Below, in pieces: positions 17,252 through 25,526 of a stretch of 47,657 bases of DNA. A model generated the notes under the pieces. That model was not told the DNA's origin, made no database searches, and saw only the letters and a list, made by a program, of their open reading frames with translations. The position numbers were made by a program, and so were the translations under genes. Origin of the DNA: Flavobacteriales bacterium UBA3376 (GTDB taxonomy: Bacteria > Bacteroidota > Bacteroidia > Flavobacteriales > Weeksellaceae); contig DEQC01000023.1 of the NCBI GenBank assembly GCA_002359055.1, forward strand, positions 2,965-50,621, read 5' to 3'. Numbering within the stretch: position 1 is the stretch's first letter; every line of letters begins with the position of its first letter.

Positions 17252-17322
17252 ATCAAAAACTTATCTATTATTAAAATTCCTGCGATTGCGTGCAGTGCTA
17301 TTTTTGCTAACTGTTCTTTCAT
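17248..17322 (-). CDS. 24-aa membrane-active peptide ORF in the lysis cassette
   Basis: MKEQLAKIALHAIAGILIID plus four residues. The start forms TGATG with the stop of the fibre gene, and the stop forms ATGA with the holin start, so both ends are translationally coupled. The sequence is an amphipathic to hydrophobic helix. Such exact nesting in a lysis operon suggests a real gene, possibly a holin regulator (antiholin or pinholin-like), but function is inferred from position only. Confidence 0.6.
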   Translation of the reverse strand: MKEQLAKIALHAIAGILIIDKFLI

Positions 17323-18122
17323 CACCAAAAAACTAATTTTGCACCCTCGGGTATTGTTAAGTTAATATCTACAGCAATTCTCAATTGCCATCCCATACTT
17401 CCCAACCTTCTAATTTCAGTTGTGTCTAATACATGTTTCCCATATGTACCTTTTAGGCTATATTTTCTATAAAAAGATGGCCCTATTTCCTCCCATACTA
17501 TATCCCAATTTGTACCTTGCATGAATGCTTGACCGTCATCCCATGCTAATACTGGAAGATTGCCAGGTTCGAGTGAAATACTTCTGATAACATTAGGTGT
17601 AAGGTCTATTTGATACGCTGTAATATCAAAAACCTTCTTCCATCCCAAATAATTAACAGCTTCACCTTCTAAGTCTTTTTCGCCAGCAACTTTTTGAGAT
17701 TTCTCTAAATGCACAACCTCTAAACTTGTAGGAGGAGTCTTTAATTTTTTAAAGTCTAACTCAAACACTCGGAAAATCCCCCCAGAGCCATCAACATCAT
17801 ACAGAGAGAACATTATTCCTTTATTATGCTTTTGTATAAAGATTTTATTAGGAACGTTAGGGTAACCTCCAGTCTGTCCGTCATTATACCCATCTACTCC
17901 AATAGCTACATCGAATATCTTCCTGCCCGCTATATTTTGTGTAGATGTTAAATCAACATAACCAGCAACCTTTAAAGGCACTGCGGTTTTAGCTGGAGTA
18001 TCTGCAATAGCATATATTTCCATGCCGTTCGGCACTCTTATAAAATAGATTCCATTAACATCTCTATCCTGCGATGGAGGTAATGCTGTCAATGCGTATG
18101 GTGTGAATTTATCTTGTGCCAT
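17322..18122 (-). CDS. Tail fibre / receptor-binding protein
   Basis: The 266-aa protein shares an N-terminal module with its upstream neighbour: MAQDKFTPYALTALPPSQDR with VNGIYFIRV, against FTPYGLKALPTT and VNGLYFIKA. A STQNIAGRKIF segment follows, then a distinct C-terminal domain (about 95-266) with no shared sequence, which may bind the receptor. The gene lies 3 bp after 18126-19295 and just ahead of the lysis genes. A common attachment module with a variable tip is typical of fibre genes that exchange by recombination. Confidence 0.72.
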   Translation of the reverse strand: MAQDKFTPYALTALPPSQDRDVNGIYFIRVPNGMEIYAIADTPAKTAVPLKVAGYVDLTSTQNIAGRKIFDVAIGVDGYNDGQTGGYPNVPNKIFIQKHNKGIMFSLYDVDGSGGIFRVFELDFKKLKTPPTSLEVVHLEKSQKVAGEKDLEGEAVNYLGWKKVFDITAYQIDLTPNVIRSISLEPGNLPVLAWDDGQAFMQGTNWDIVWEEIGPSFYRKYSLKGTYGKHVLDTTEIRRLGSMGWQLRIAVDINLTIPEGAKLVFW

Positions 18123-18125
18123 AGT

Positions 18126-19295
18126 TTACCATTCTTTTCCGTTAGCACCTCCCCATTCAACAGCTTCTGCAATCTTATCATCTACGTATTTCTTAGAAGT
18201 AGCTTGCCTATCTGTCGTAGGCATTGCGGTAGGCAATTGTGGGTAAGTTGAAAATGTTTTTGTTCCAGCGACAGTTTGATTACCAGTAAGCTTAACAACC
18301 TGTGCATCGTCTGCTGCACCAATGTTTGTTCTTGCATTGGATTTTTGAGCATTCGTTAATCCTTGAGTGTTAGTGTCATATCTAACATACTTGCCATCGC
18401 TTGTTTGCCCTTGCTCAGTTTCAAAGTCATTAAGCTTCTTTTGCAACTTTTTAGGAGTTACAATCGTATCATCGTTTGTACCTGCATCTGTTTGAGCTTG
18501 AGTTGCTAACTTCGCAAAACCAGCAACAGTTTCAGTTGCTTGATCAATGTTTGACTGAACGATAAAAAAGTGTTGACCTACTTGCGATTGTGTACCACCA
18601 TCGTTGTCAGTCGTACAGACTATCAAGTCTCCGACCTCTACAGTTTCACCTGAGGTACCTCCGATTTTACCAGCTCCTGTTACTTTGTAAGTATCACCAC
18701 GTTCTGCAGCTGGATAGTTAGGGTTAGTCGAACAATCAATAGGTTCTGGAGTTTTAAGCCCAGCATCGATTGCTAATTCCAGATTGTCGATTTGTGTTTG
18801 CAAATAAGAGTCTGCATCATCAACATACTTCTTAGAAGTTGTGTGTGCATTGGCAGTAGGGACTAATGGTACATTCACATTTGTGGAAAATGTTTTTGCA
18901 CCTGTTACTGTCTGTGTACCTGCTATCTTTACAACTTCATTATCTAACGCAAAGTTTGGATAACCTGTAACTTCAGACCAATCGATATCGACTCCTGTCC
19001 TCCTATATCTACTATCTAAATTAATCTCTGTAACTTGTGTTGCAGTACCTGACCCTGTTGCTAATATCTTTAATTTGCCATCTGTAAAGTCTAAATCGAT
19101 TTTAACTTCTCCAATTAGATTATTTACAGAATCAACAGAATCTACAGTTCCTAAGCTTACCCAGTCAGAGTTATCTGCCTTTCTAATGTATATCTTAAAC
19201 GAAGTATCTGCATCTGCCTTGATGAAGTAAAGACCATTAACGTCTATACCTGTCGTAGGTAATGCTTTTAATCCATAAGGTGTAAATTTTGCCAT
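18126..19295 (-). CDS. Tail fibre protein with repeated TSKKYVDD modules
   Basis: A 389-aa protein with the shared FTPYGLKALP N-terminal module, then two copies of a phage fibre repeat: VTGAKTFSTNVNVPL...TTSKKYVDD (about 127-157) and VAGTKTFSTYPQLPT...ATSKKYVDD (about 343-374). Between them is a short LQTQIDNLELA coiled coil and a beta-rich insert. It ends WGGANGKEW, nearly the same as the end of 19315-19611. The TxxxYVD repeat is well known in trimeric tail fibres. Confidence 0.8.
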   Translation of the reverse strand: MAKFTPYGLKALPTTGIDVNGLYFIKADADTSFKIYIRKADNSDWVSLGTVDSVDSVNNLIGEVKIDLDFTDGKLKILATGSGTATQVTEINLDSRYRRTGVDIDWSEVTGYPNFALDNEVVKIAGTQTVTGAKTFSTNVNVPLVPTANAHTTSKKYVDDADSYLQTQIDNLELAIDAGLKTPEPIDCSTNPNYPAAERGDTYKVTGAGKIGGTSGETVEVGDLIVCTTDNDGGTQSQVGQHFFIVQSNIDQATETVAGFAKLATQAQTDAGTNDDTIVTPKKLQKKLNDFETEQGQTSDGKYVRYDTNTQGLTNAQKSNARTNIGAADDAQVVKLTGNQTVAGTKTFSTYPQLPTAMPTTDRQATSKKYVDDKIAEAVEWGGANGKEW

Positions 19296-19314
19296 TTTTT
19301 ATATTTTTATTTTA

Positions 19315-19611
19315 TTACCATTCTTTCCCGTTTTCTCCTCCCCAAAAGGTTGCGGTAGAGTCTGAGTTATTAATTGGTTGCATAAGCTCAGCCAACACCG
19401 TTTGACCAGGTAATGTTGTTGCTGTTTCTAATTCTATCTCTGCTACAAAACCAACTAAACTTATAACTTTATAAATTCCGCCATTATGTATATGCACTCT
19501 TGAATTAACCTTGATCCAATCAATACCTGGATCAATAATAATTGTTACTATTCCGCCAATTGACGGCTGAATAAAAGAAGATGCATTTGACTGAATTTGT
19601 GTTAACCCCAT
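19315..19611 (-). CDS. Small virion-associated protein with the fibre-type C-terminal tag
   Basis: A 98-aa beta-rich protein. Its first 75 residues could form a small beta barrel (IVTIIIDPGIDWIKVNSRVH) and its end, FWGGENGKEW, repeats the tag of the next fibre gene. About 29 bp of DNA at the end of both genes are alike (19316-19344 against 18124-18152). Its start overlaps the collagen-like gene's stop. Possibly a fibre adaptor or cap. Confidence 0.55.
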   Translation of the reverse strand: MGLTQIQSNASSFIQPSIGGIVTIIIDPGIDWIKVNSRVHIHNGGIYKVISLVGFVAEIELETATTLPGQTVLAELMQPINNSDSTATFWGGENGKEW

Positions 19612-20543
19612 TATTCTGTTAATTGAAATTCAAATATTAGTTTATCCTTTGGTGTTATCACTCTGTTAATTAACGCACCGTTTTCAAGCTCTGTAAAGTC
19701 ATTATTGTTCCCTTTTGTAAGTAACAACCCATTAAAATAGACTTTTAAAGAACCTGTTCTTATTCGATTGTTAATTGTAAATTCTTTATTAATGCCATCT
19801 CTCAATCCAATAATATCGCTATCGTAGAGAGTTATATAACCAGCTCCAGCCAAAACTCCAGTATCTTGATCGCCTAACCACCAATTTCCGTTAGATCCAA
19901 TATGTGGTGTTTGTCCGTCTTTCCCATCTTTACCATCAAATCCTTTCTCACCAGTTGCGCCTTTTTCACCAGCTGGTCCTGCTGGACCAACAGGTCCAGC
20001 AGGACCAGCTGGACCTTGAGAACCGTATGGATTTATAAATTGAGGTCCGGAAACAAGATTTGTAAATAACCATATCGAAAGAAAGTCTCCATCTTTTGTC
20101 CCATCGCTTGTTTCTATATAATAATCTCCTGGTCGAAATTCGCCTCGTGGAGTAGTAGAATTTGGATCTGAAATGATACCATAATAATGTGCAATCGTAT
20201 CAAAACTCTGAAACTTCCACCAGCCAAGCCCATTGACTCCTGTATAGATATACATGCCAATGTTTTCGTGTGTTACCTCGTCTTTCTCCAGATAAAGCAT
20301 TCCAACATAGTATTCAATTGGTGGTTCAAGGTTCGGGTTGGAAAAACCTACTTGAAGCACTCCTCTTGATTGAAGAGCTTCTATGTGTTCAAGTATGTCT
20401 TGCACTCCAGTATTATTGCGTTGCTCGATCGACCTTAGATTGTCTGATTTTACATTCTCAGGGATTCCAGTTTTAATATAATTTGGAATATCTTCTTCAA
20501 TTCCTTGAAGGTTTTTTCTAATTTCATTTATAGGCTTCAGCAT
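19611..20543 (-). CDS. Collagen-like tail fibre protein
   Basis: A 310-aa protein in three parts: an alpha-helical N terminus with a trimer-forming look (1-55), a beta-rich middle (about 65-175), a Gly-X-Y run of about 13 triplets (GPAGPAGPVGPAGPAGEKG onward, about 177-212), then a globular head with GSNGNWWLGDQDTGV. Phage collagen repeats form rod-like trimers that carry a receptor-binding or adhesive tip. It precedes the fibre genes in the same operon. Confidence 0.85.
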   Translation of the reverse strand: MLKPINEIRKNLQGIEEDIPNYIKTGIPENVKSDNLRSIEQRNNTGVQDILEHIEALQSRGVLQVGFSNPNLEPPIEYYVGMLYLEKDEVTHENIGMYIYTGVNGLGWWKFQSFDTIAHYYGIISDPNSTTPRGEFRPGDYYIETSDGTKDGDFLSIWLFTNLVSGPQFINPYGSQGPAGPAGPVGPAGPAGEKGATGEKGFDGKDGKDGQTPHIGSNGNWWLGDQDTGVLAGAGYITLYDSDIIGLRDGINKEFTINNRIRTGSLKVYFNGLLLTKGNNNDFTELENGALINRVITPKDKLIFEFQLTE

Positions 20544-20555
20544 ATTATTTTAGTT

Positions 20556-21146
20556 TTAATCAAAATCATTAGAAAAATCATTAGAAAAATCGCCGAAATC
20601 TGATGTTCCGACAGGTACTTCGCCTGTAAATTCAAAGAGGATAGAATTGCTTCTAATTTTAATTTCTGCCCCACAATTATCGTCGAATTTTGTCCCAGTA
20701 GTGATGGTAAATTCTTTTAAGTACGCTGGGGACTGTAACGTTCCTATTAGGAAAAGTTTTCCGTTATTGTCTCTTACTATAAATGTGTGTGGTTTCTCAC
20801 GAATCTTTCTGCTAAATCCTATTAGTTCTGCCCTTGTACCTAATAGGAACGCAGTTAACTCTACCGTGTCCTGCACATTTCCATCTTCATAGTTGTTATT
20901 TAGAAATGCAGTTTCAATGAGTGCTTTAATAGTTTTAAATCCTGTATTTTCTTTACAAACAATGCTTGTTATTCTACCTGCGCTTTCGTTAGTTCCAGTG
21001 CGACTTGGAATTGGTAGATATTCAATATTCGGTTGATAACAATATAGAATATCAGCTATGCCACCTAAATAATCAGTGTTTTCGCAGTATAACACATCTT
21101 CGTGAATGTAAGAGTGAAACACATCTTGTATATTAACTTTATTCAT
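20556..21146 (-). CDS. Tail-tube-like protein, paralogue of 28590-29162
   Basis: A 196-aa protein whose C-terminal 85 residues align with 28590-29162: FIVRDNNGKLFLIGT against FIVRDLNGRKFVIGT, SPAYLKEFTITTGT against APAYIDNLEVSTGT, and FEFTGEVP against FEYSGNIP (about 28 identities in 60 by eye). The strand pattern fits a tail-tube fold. It ends with a short repeat (SNDFSNDFD). A late-promoter-like element ends 4 bp before the ATG. It may be a minor tail tube, neck or tail-tip protein beside a major one encoded at 28590. Confidence 0.6.
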   Translation of the reverse strand: MNKVNIQDVFHSYIHEDVLYCENTDYLGGIADILYCYQPNIEYLPIPSRTGTNESAGRITSIVCKENTGFKTIKALIETAFLNNNYEDGNVQDTVELTAFLLGTRAELIGFSRKIREKPHTFIVRDNNGKLFLIGTLQSPAYLKEFTITTGTKFDDNCGAEIKIRSNSILFEFTGEVPVGTSDFGDFSNDFSNDFD

Positions 21147-21150
21147 GTTA

Positions 21151-21186
21151 TAAATATATTGACGAACTGTTTTTTATAAAAGGACA
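21151..21186 (-). promoter_or_regulatory. Late-promoter-like element before 20556-21146
   Basis: Minus-strand TGTCC (21182-21186), 23-bp spacer, TATATTTA (21151-21158). The downstream box ends only 4 bp before the ATG, so if it is a -7 box the transcript would be leaderless. Confidence 0.45.
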
Positions 21187-21192
21187 TGAATT

Positions 21193-22041
21193 TTATAGAT
21201 ATAAACCTGATTTGAGTTTTTCAATATCACTTTTAAAATTCTTTTTCGAATAGCATGGAAGTTCTTTAACAAATGACAGCACTTTGTTTAGATATCCCAT
21301 GCCGACATTGAATCGGTCGGTTTGGAATTTTTCAATTGCCGTTTGTTCTATCTTTTCAACCTTCTCCCAAGGCAACACTTCGATTCTAAGAACAACGGCA
21401 TTGCCTTCAATCGAAAAAGCCCCGGATGTTGCAGCTCTCGCAATTGTGAGGTTGACAATCGCTGCCCGGATCAGTTCTTTTTGTTTGTCGGTGAAATTAT
21501 AATCGGCACAGTCACCGAGTGTGGCCGAAATGAATTGGTCTTGAACTTCTCGCATAAAAGGAATTAAAGACAAAAATGTTTGTGAACTTCCGTTGATGTT
21601 GAATACTCTATCAAATTGCTTGACAGTCGAAACCCAAAGACCGTCCGTAATGTTGTTATCATCGATCCCAATTATATTCAAAGCTTCATCTAAGGAGCTG
21701 AATGCAAACTGAATCAAATCTCGTTTCAAGTCTCGAACTTGCCACCATTCGGCCTGTACAGAATCGCTGGTGTTATTTGTAAACACTCCATAGGACGTAA
21801 TATTCAATACGAATCCTGAAAGACCGTAATACAATCCCATGTTGGCTGAATACTCACAAAGTAAAATTCGAGTTTCATCGTCAGTAGGTGCATTTTCAAT
21901 TTCATTGAACTTTTCTTGCCCAATGATTTGAATGATTTTTCGTTCCGCTTTTTTGGCGTACTTCAACAATTTTTCTAAATCAAAACTTGATGAAACAGTG
22001 ATGTACTTGTTGAATTCATTTATGTTTTCTATCAGTGCCAT
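21193..22041 (-). CDS. Phage head-tail connector-type protein (DUF6712-like)
   Basis: A 282-aa mainly helical protein encoded right after the portal (6-bp gap). The opening (NEFNKYITVSSSFDLEKLLK, then AERKIIQIIG) and the DUF6712-like overall pattern are common in Bacteroidota phages next to portal genes. A neck or connector role is inferred from that position. No catalytic motif is seen. Confidence 0.55.
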   Translation of the reverse strand: MALIENINEFNKYITVSSSFDLEKLLKYAKKAERKIIQIIGQEKFNEIENAPTDDETRILLCEYSANMGLYYGLSGFVLNITSYGVFTNNTSDSVQAEWWQVRDLKRDLIQFAFSSLDEALNIIGIDDNNITDGLWVSTVKQFDRVFNINGSSQTFLSLIPFMREVQDQFISATLGDCADYNFTDKQKELIRAAIVNLTIARAATSGAFSIEGNAVVLRIEVLPWEKVEKIEQTAIEKFQTDRFNVGMGYLNKVLSFVKELPCYSKKNFKSDIEKLKSGLYL

Positions 22042-22047
22042 ATCTCA

Positions 22048-23409
22048 TTAATTAATTACTTCTGTTTGTCCGCTCGTTTCTTTATCCAAAGTTGTCAGAA
22101 TCACATTTGGAAAACCTGCATCCAAATTATCGCCCCAACCATTCCAATCTCTTAATAGATAGAATGGAAGCAGTGAGATAGTTCGATTGATGACCATATT
22201 TGCACAAAGAATCGTATAAGCTTCTCGCTTGTCTGATCCGCTTCCAGAAAGATTTGAACCGCCTGGAATACCTGCTCCAATGATGGACGGATCAACACCT
22301 TTAGCAAAAGCAATTTCATAATTCCCTGCGCTCGCATCAGGCAGGAATGAGCCGTCTTTTAGTTTGTCTTCGATCGGTACAATTTTGATAGAATCAACTA
22401 ATTTGCCGTCATTTCCTAAGAACATTGGCGCATACATGGAACGCCCTGCAGCGGTTTTGCCTGACATGTGATCATCAATGGCTTTCTTCAGTTCTTTTTG
22501 TTTTTTCTTCTGATCATCAGGACTGAATTCGTCCCATGCATAACCGCCGTTTTCGTTCATCCCGTAGGCGTTTTTGAAATAATCTTCTGAAATAAGAATT
22601 AGATATTTGAATTGCAATTGGTTGTTTGCAATGGCATTTTTAACTTCAGGTACTGATAAGATAAGTTCCGCCCATCCGTTATACAATGGTGCGTGCCAGA
22701 ATGGTTGATTATAGAAAACTTCGCCATTTTTCACATAATGAAACGGAATAATGAATTTGTGTATTTTTCGTCTCTTGCATTCTTCTTGTATATCTTCAAA
22801 GTACTGATACTGTGAGAACATATCTACAATCTCAACGGAGTCTTTATCAGCGTTCTCCCAGTCGCCGCAAATTGCTACTTTTTCAATCCGAGCTGATTTT
22901 TTTTCCATGGCCACGAAGCGGCAATGCACTGGCTGTTTTCTTTCGACCTTTACGATTTTCGAATAATCGTTGGAAAGGATGAATTCAGAAAACATCAGTT
23001 CATGAATCTCAAGATCGTTGATAGATTCTGAAAAATATAAATTCAAATTGTTTCGTTTGTCGAATAGTTTTAAATCCGGGATTTTCTTGAATGGAATTGG
23101 AATTTTCTGACCAGCTTCGTCTTCTTCATAAAGTCTTAAACCAGTACCGAAATGCGCTGCCGTTGCAACCTGCACGACTTTTCCAGCTACGCCTATTTTT
23201 TTAATAAGGTTCAACGTTTTCATCGGCTGATTGTTGTCGTCGCCCCAGCTGACTATTTCAATTTCATCAATTTTTTCAGTATCGACATTCTGTTTTTTTA
23301 TGAAAATTTTGGTTGGTTCAGCTCTTGCATCCGATGAATCTGCCATGTTAGTCACGGCCAAAATGGATTGTTCAGAAACAAAAATACCGGGTGAAATTTC
23401 TTTTATCAT
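22048..23409 (-). CDS. Portal protein
   Basis: A 453-aa protein forming the dodecameric DNA gate at the capsid vertex. Portal-like features are the size, the mixed wing and stem pattern, the segment AFAKGVDPSIIGAGIPGGSN (about 365-384) followed by SGSGSDKREAYT and a C-terminal helix, as in portals where this region enters the clip and crown. A TAATG overlap links it to the 113-aa gene upstream. Terminase genes are nearby, as expected. There is no fused nuclease or muramidase domain. Confidence 0.75.
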   Translation of the reverse strand: MIKEISPGIFVSEQSILAVTNMADSSDARAEPTKIFIKKQNVDTEKIDEIEIVSWGDDNNQPMKTLNLIKKIGVAGKVVQVATAAHFGTGLRLYEEDEAGQKIPIPFKKIPDLKLFDKRNNLNLYFSESINDLEIHELMFSEFILSNDYSKIVKVERKQPVHCRFVAMEKKSARIEKVAICGDWENADKDSVEIVDMFSQYQYFEDIQEECKRRKIHKFIIPFHYVKNGEVFYNQPFWHAPLYNGWAELILSVPEVKNAIANNQLQFKYLILISEDYFKNAYGMNENGGYAWDEFSPDDQKKKQKELKKAIDDHMSGKTAAGRSMYAPMFLGNDGKLVDSIKIVPIEDKLKDGSFLPDASAGNYEIAFAKGVDPSIIGAGIPGGSNLSGSGSDKREAYTILCANMVINRTISLLPFYLLRDWNGWGDNLDAGFPNVILTTLDKETSGQTEVIN

Positions 23410-23750
23410 TAGTAAATTACTTTTTTGCCGTTAAACATTATGATGAAGCGGATGTTTATTTTTTTTATTTCACCGTTTGCCAGCTCTATATTTCGAGTTT
23501 GGTTCTCCCAATGATTTGGATTTTTCCGAGCTACATCAGGAGTAAGAAGTTTTTGTAAGGCAGATTTTCGTGTGATTTTATTTTTCGGCTTTGAAACTAA
23601 AAGCCGCGCTGAGTTGTACACTTTGAATTTACCTCCCGTTTTAGATTGCGCTGAAAACTCTCTAACGGAAATGTCAAAAGGAACAGCAAAACCGTCCGCC
23701 GTTTTTAATTCCATTTGTTCAATAACTTTTTTAAGAAAAATTAAATTCAT
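23409..23750 (-). CDS. Small basic phage protein upstream of the portal
   Basis: A 113-aa basic protein that I do not recognise. It begins MNLIFLKKVIEQMELKTADG and has beta strands around FDISVREFSA and NIRFIIMFNGKKV. It opens the portal operon behind a late-promoter-like element and overlaps the portal start as TAATG. A role in head assembly or gene control is possible. Confidence 0.55.
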   Translation of the reverse strand: MNLIFLKKVIEQMELKTADGFAVPFDISVREFSAQSKTGGKFKVYNSARLLVSKPKNKITRKSALQKLLTPDVARKNPNHWENQTRNIELANGEIKKINIRFIIMFNGKKVIY

Positions 23751-23754
23751 ACTT

Positions 23755-23791
23755 CAAATATGAAAAAAACAGGAAATAAAAGAAAGGACAC
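23755..23791 (-). promoter_or_regulatory. Late-promoter-like element of the portal operon
   Basis: Minus-strand GTGTCC (23786-23791), 23-bp spacer, CATATTTG (23755-23762), 4 bp before the ATG at 23750. The sequence upstream, GGCTTTTTTC, is also shared with the copy at 9478. Confidence 0.5.
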
Positions 23792-23999
23792 GAAAAAAGC
23801 CCAGAACTCAACCCTTGTTTCTCATTTTTTCAAGCTTATACTATTGATTTTTAGCGCAATAGCTTTGCGGTTTGATTTTTGACAATCAAAATGCAAAGCC
23901 GAGGCACGCCACGCCCTTACGGAAAAGCTCACTTTCCTTAATGATAGAAAAGCGAAATATGAAGTGTAAGACTCCTGAACACTTGAAATTGAAAAAAAA
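23792..23999 (-). other. Structured intergenic region between terminase and portal operon
   Basis: This 208-bp gap has no convincing ORF. It holds a two-part stem-loop at 23862-23899: outer gctttgc/gcaaagc and inner tttgatt/aatcaaa, with short internal loops. A second small hairpin (ggaaa-agctcac-tttcc) lies at 23921-23937. The stretch 23893-23920 is richer in G and C than its surroundings. It could be a small RNA, a packaging-related site or a leader; nothing in the sequence decides between these. Confidence 0.45.
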
Positions 24000-25526
24000 T
24001 TAAGAAAGTGAAACGAAAAAGGCAGAAGACTGACCTCTTACAACCTCATGCCACCTCCAGTATAGATAATAATCTGCGGTGTCACTTAGATGAGTAGCAT
24101 GTTCAGGCAATATATCTGAATCTCGTTCAGAACTCTTGTCTTTACCGAAATCTGATGTTGCTTTAATCTCAACTTCTGTATTTTGAATTGAAATACAGAG
24201 GTTAGGGCAATTATCTCGATTGACACGCCATTTTGGGAGGTTTCGCTCCCGTTCTTTGAGTATAGTGTTCAGTACAGTGAATTTATCCGAGTGTAATGGA
24301 TTATTAGTTTTCGGTGTGTGATTGACTACTCGCCAGCCAAGATCCCGGAGTTTCTTCTCCATTTTGGTCGATATTAGAACACCGTTCTTATCTCTTTCCT
24401 TGAATGCTTGAGCATCGTGTCTGAGATATAGAGTTTTGTTTGTTTTCTTGTGAGCTTCATAATAAGCATCAAACTCATTCATTAAATCCTCCCAGTCCTT
24501 TGGAGATTTGACAAAGAACTCCTTCAGCGTTCTTTCTTCATTGATTGAAGATAGATATTGCCACACCGTAGCGGAATTGATTGCCGTTCCTGGATCGATA
24601 ACCAACGATAAGGGAACACCCTTGGTTAGATCAGTGTCTTGACGGCAATTGTTATTCTTGGCTGGAATATATTTCTCACCAAGTTCATAGAGATAGTCTA
24701 AGTCATACTTATACGAATAGGTATGTATATCTTCATTAAAGAAAGGGTAGAAGCCATTCAGAACCGCAGGCGGTCGAATGTTCATAATCTCTGCATCATA
24801 ATGTAAATCGCTGGGTGCATTCGAACGCATGCGATCAAACCAATCTGCTGACAGATTATCTTTATTTAATAAGGCATTGGCACGAATAAACTGATACTCA
24901 TCAGGATTCCTTTTTGCCTCAATTTCCATATCAGTGAACCAGCGCCCACGCTTCGTGAGTGGAGTAGAGCTGGCAAATATCTCAGCATTCTGTAGGGTGG
25001 AATGCTTAAATTGAGATTTAACTGAACGGTTCGTGGACTGAACATTGAGGAATAATCTTTCCTTATTAAGCAATGCAGCTTCATCTCCTATCACCCAATA
25101 AGCATTTACTCCACGCCCATCATTGGGCATGTCAAGCGACACCATTATCGCTATCGCACCATTCCTAAAGTGAATAACATTGCGCCAACTGGACGGTGCT
25201 TGAAAAGGAAGTTGAAAGCCAAGTGAAACACCAGATTTCCCTATAACATAATCGTAACCCTCGTATAGACCAAACATTGCCAAACCTTCCTTAGTAGCAG
25301 GAAGTGTTCGAGAAAGCATCTGTTTGTAAGTTTCCCCAACCAGCACTCCAGTACTGCCTGGCATCTGACGAACACATTCTTTTAAATACCATCCAAGAAT
25401 AGTACTCTTACCTGTACCTCGTCCCCATTCGAGATAAATAAAACGCTTTTTCCCACGTCTGTTGGCTTCAATAGCAAACAACTGGGCAGGATTAAGTTTA
25501 ACAATTTTAAGGTTTTGTTTTATCAT
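24000..25526 (-). CDS. terL: Terminase large subunit
   Basis: The ATPase-nuclease that packages DNA into proheads. From ATG 25526 (508 aa; the longer reading begins at TTG 25541) it has Walker A GRGTGKST (35-42), Walker B YWVIGDEAA with D148-E149, and a C-terminal RNase H-like nuclease beginning at PLSLVIDPGTA (about 308), with further acidic residues in LYLRHDAQAF. The start lies inside the end of the small subunit gene (20-bp overlap), a coupled pair. Confidence 0.94.
   Translation of the reverse strand: MIKQNLKIVKLNPAQLFAIEANRRGKKRFIYLEWGRGTGKSTILGWYLKECVRQMPGSTGVLVGETYKQMLSRTLPATKEGLAMFGLYEGYDYVIGKSGVSLGFQLPFQAPSSWRNVIHFRNGAIAIMVSLDMPNDGRGVNAYWVIGDEAALLNKERLFLNVQSTNRSVKSQFKHSTLQNAEIFASSTPLTKRGRWFTDMEIEAKRNPDEYQFIRANALLNKDNLSADWFDRMRSNAPSDLHYDAEIMNIRPPAVLNGFYPFFNEDIHTYSYKYDLDYLYELGEKYIPAKNNNCRQDTDLTKGVPLSLVIDPGTAINSATVWQYLSSINEERTLKEFFVKSPKDWEDLMNEFDAYYEAHKKTNKTLYLRHDAQAFKERDKNGVLISTKMEKKLRDLGWRVVNHTPKTNNPLHSDKFTVLNTILKERERNLPKWRVNRDNCPNLCISIQNTEVEIKATSDFGKDKSSERDSDILPEHATHLSDTADYYLYWRWHEVVRGQSSAFFVSLS

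Noticed and set aside
17322..19611. Diversity-generating retroelement acting on the fibre genes
   Set aside because: No reverse transcriptase, no template repeat and no adenine-biased differences between the similar segments.
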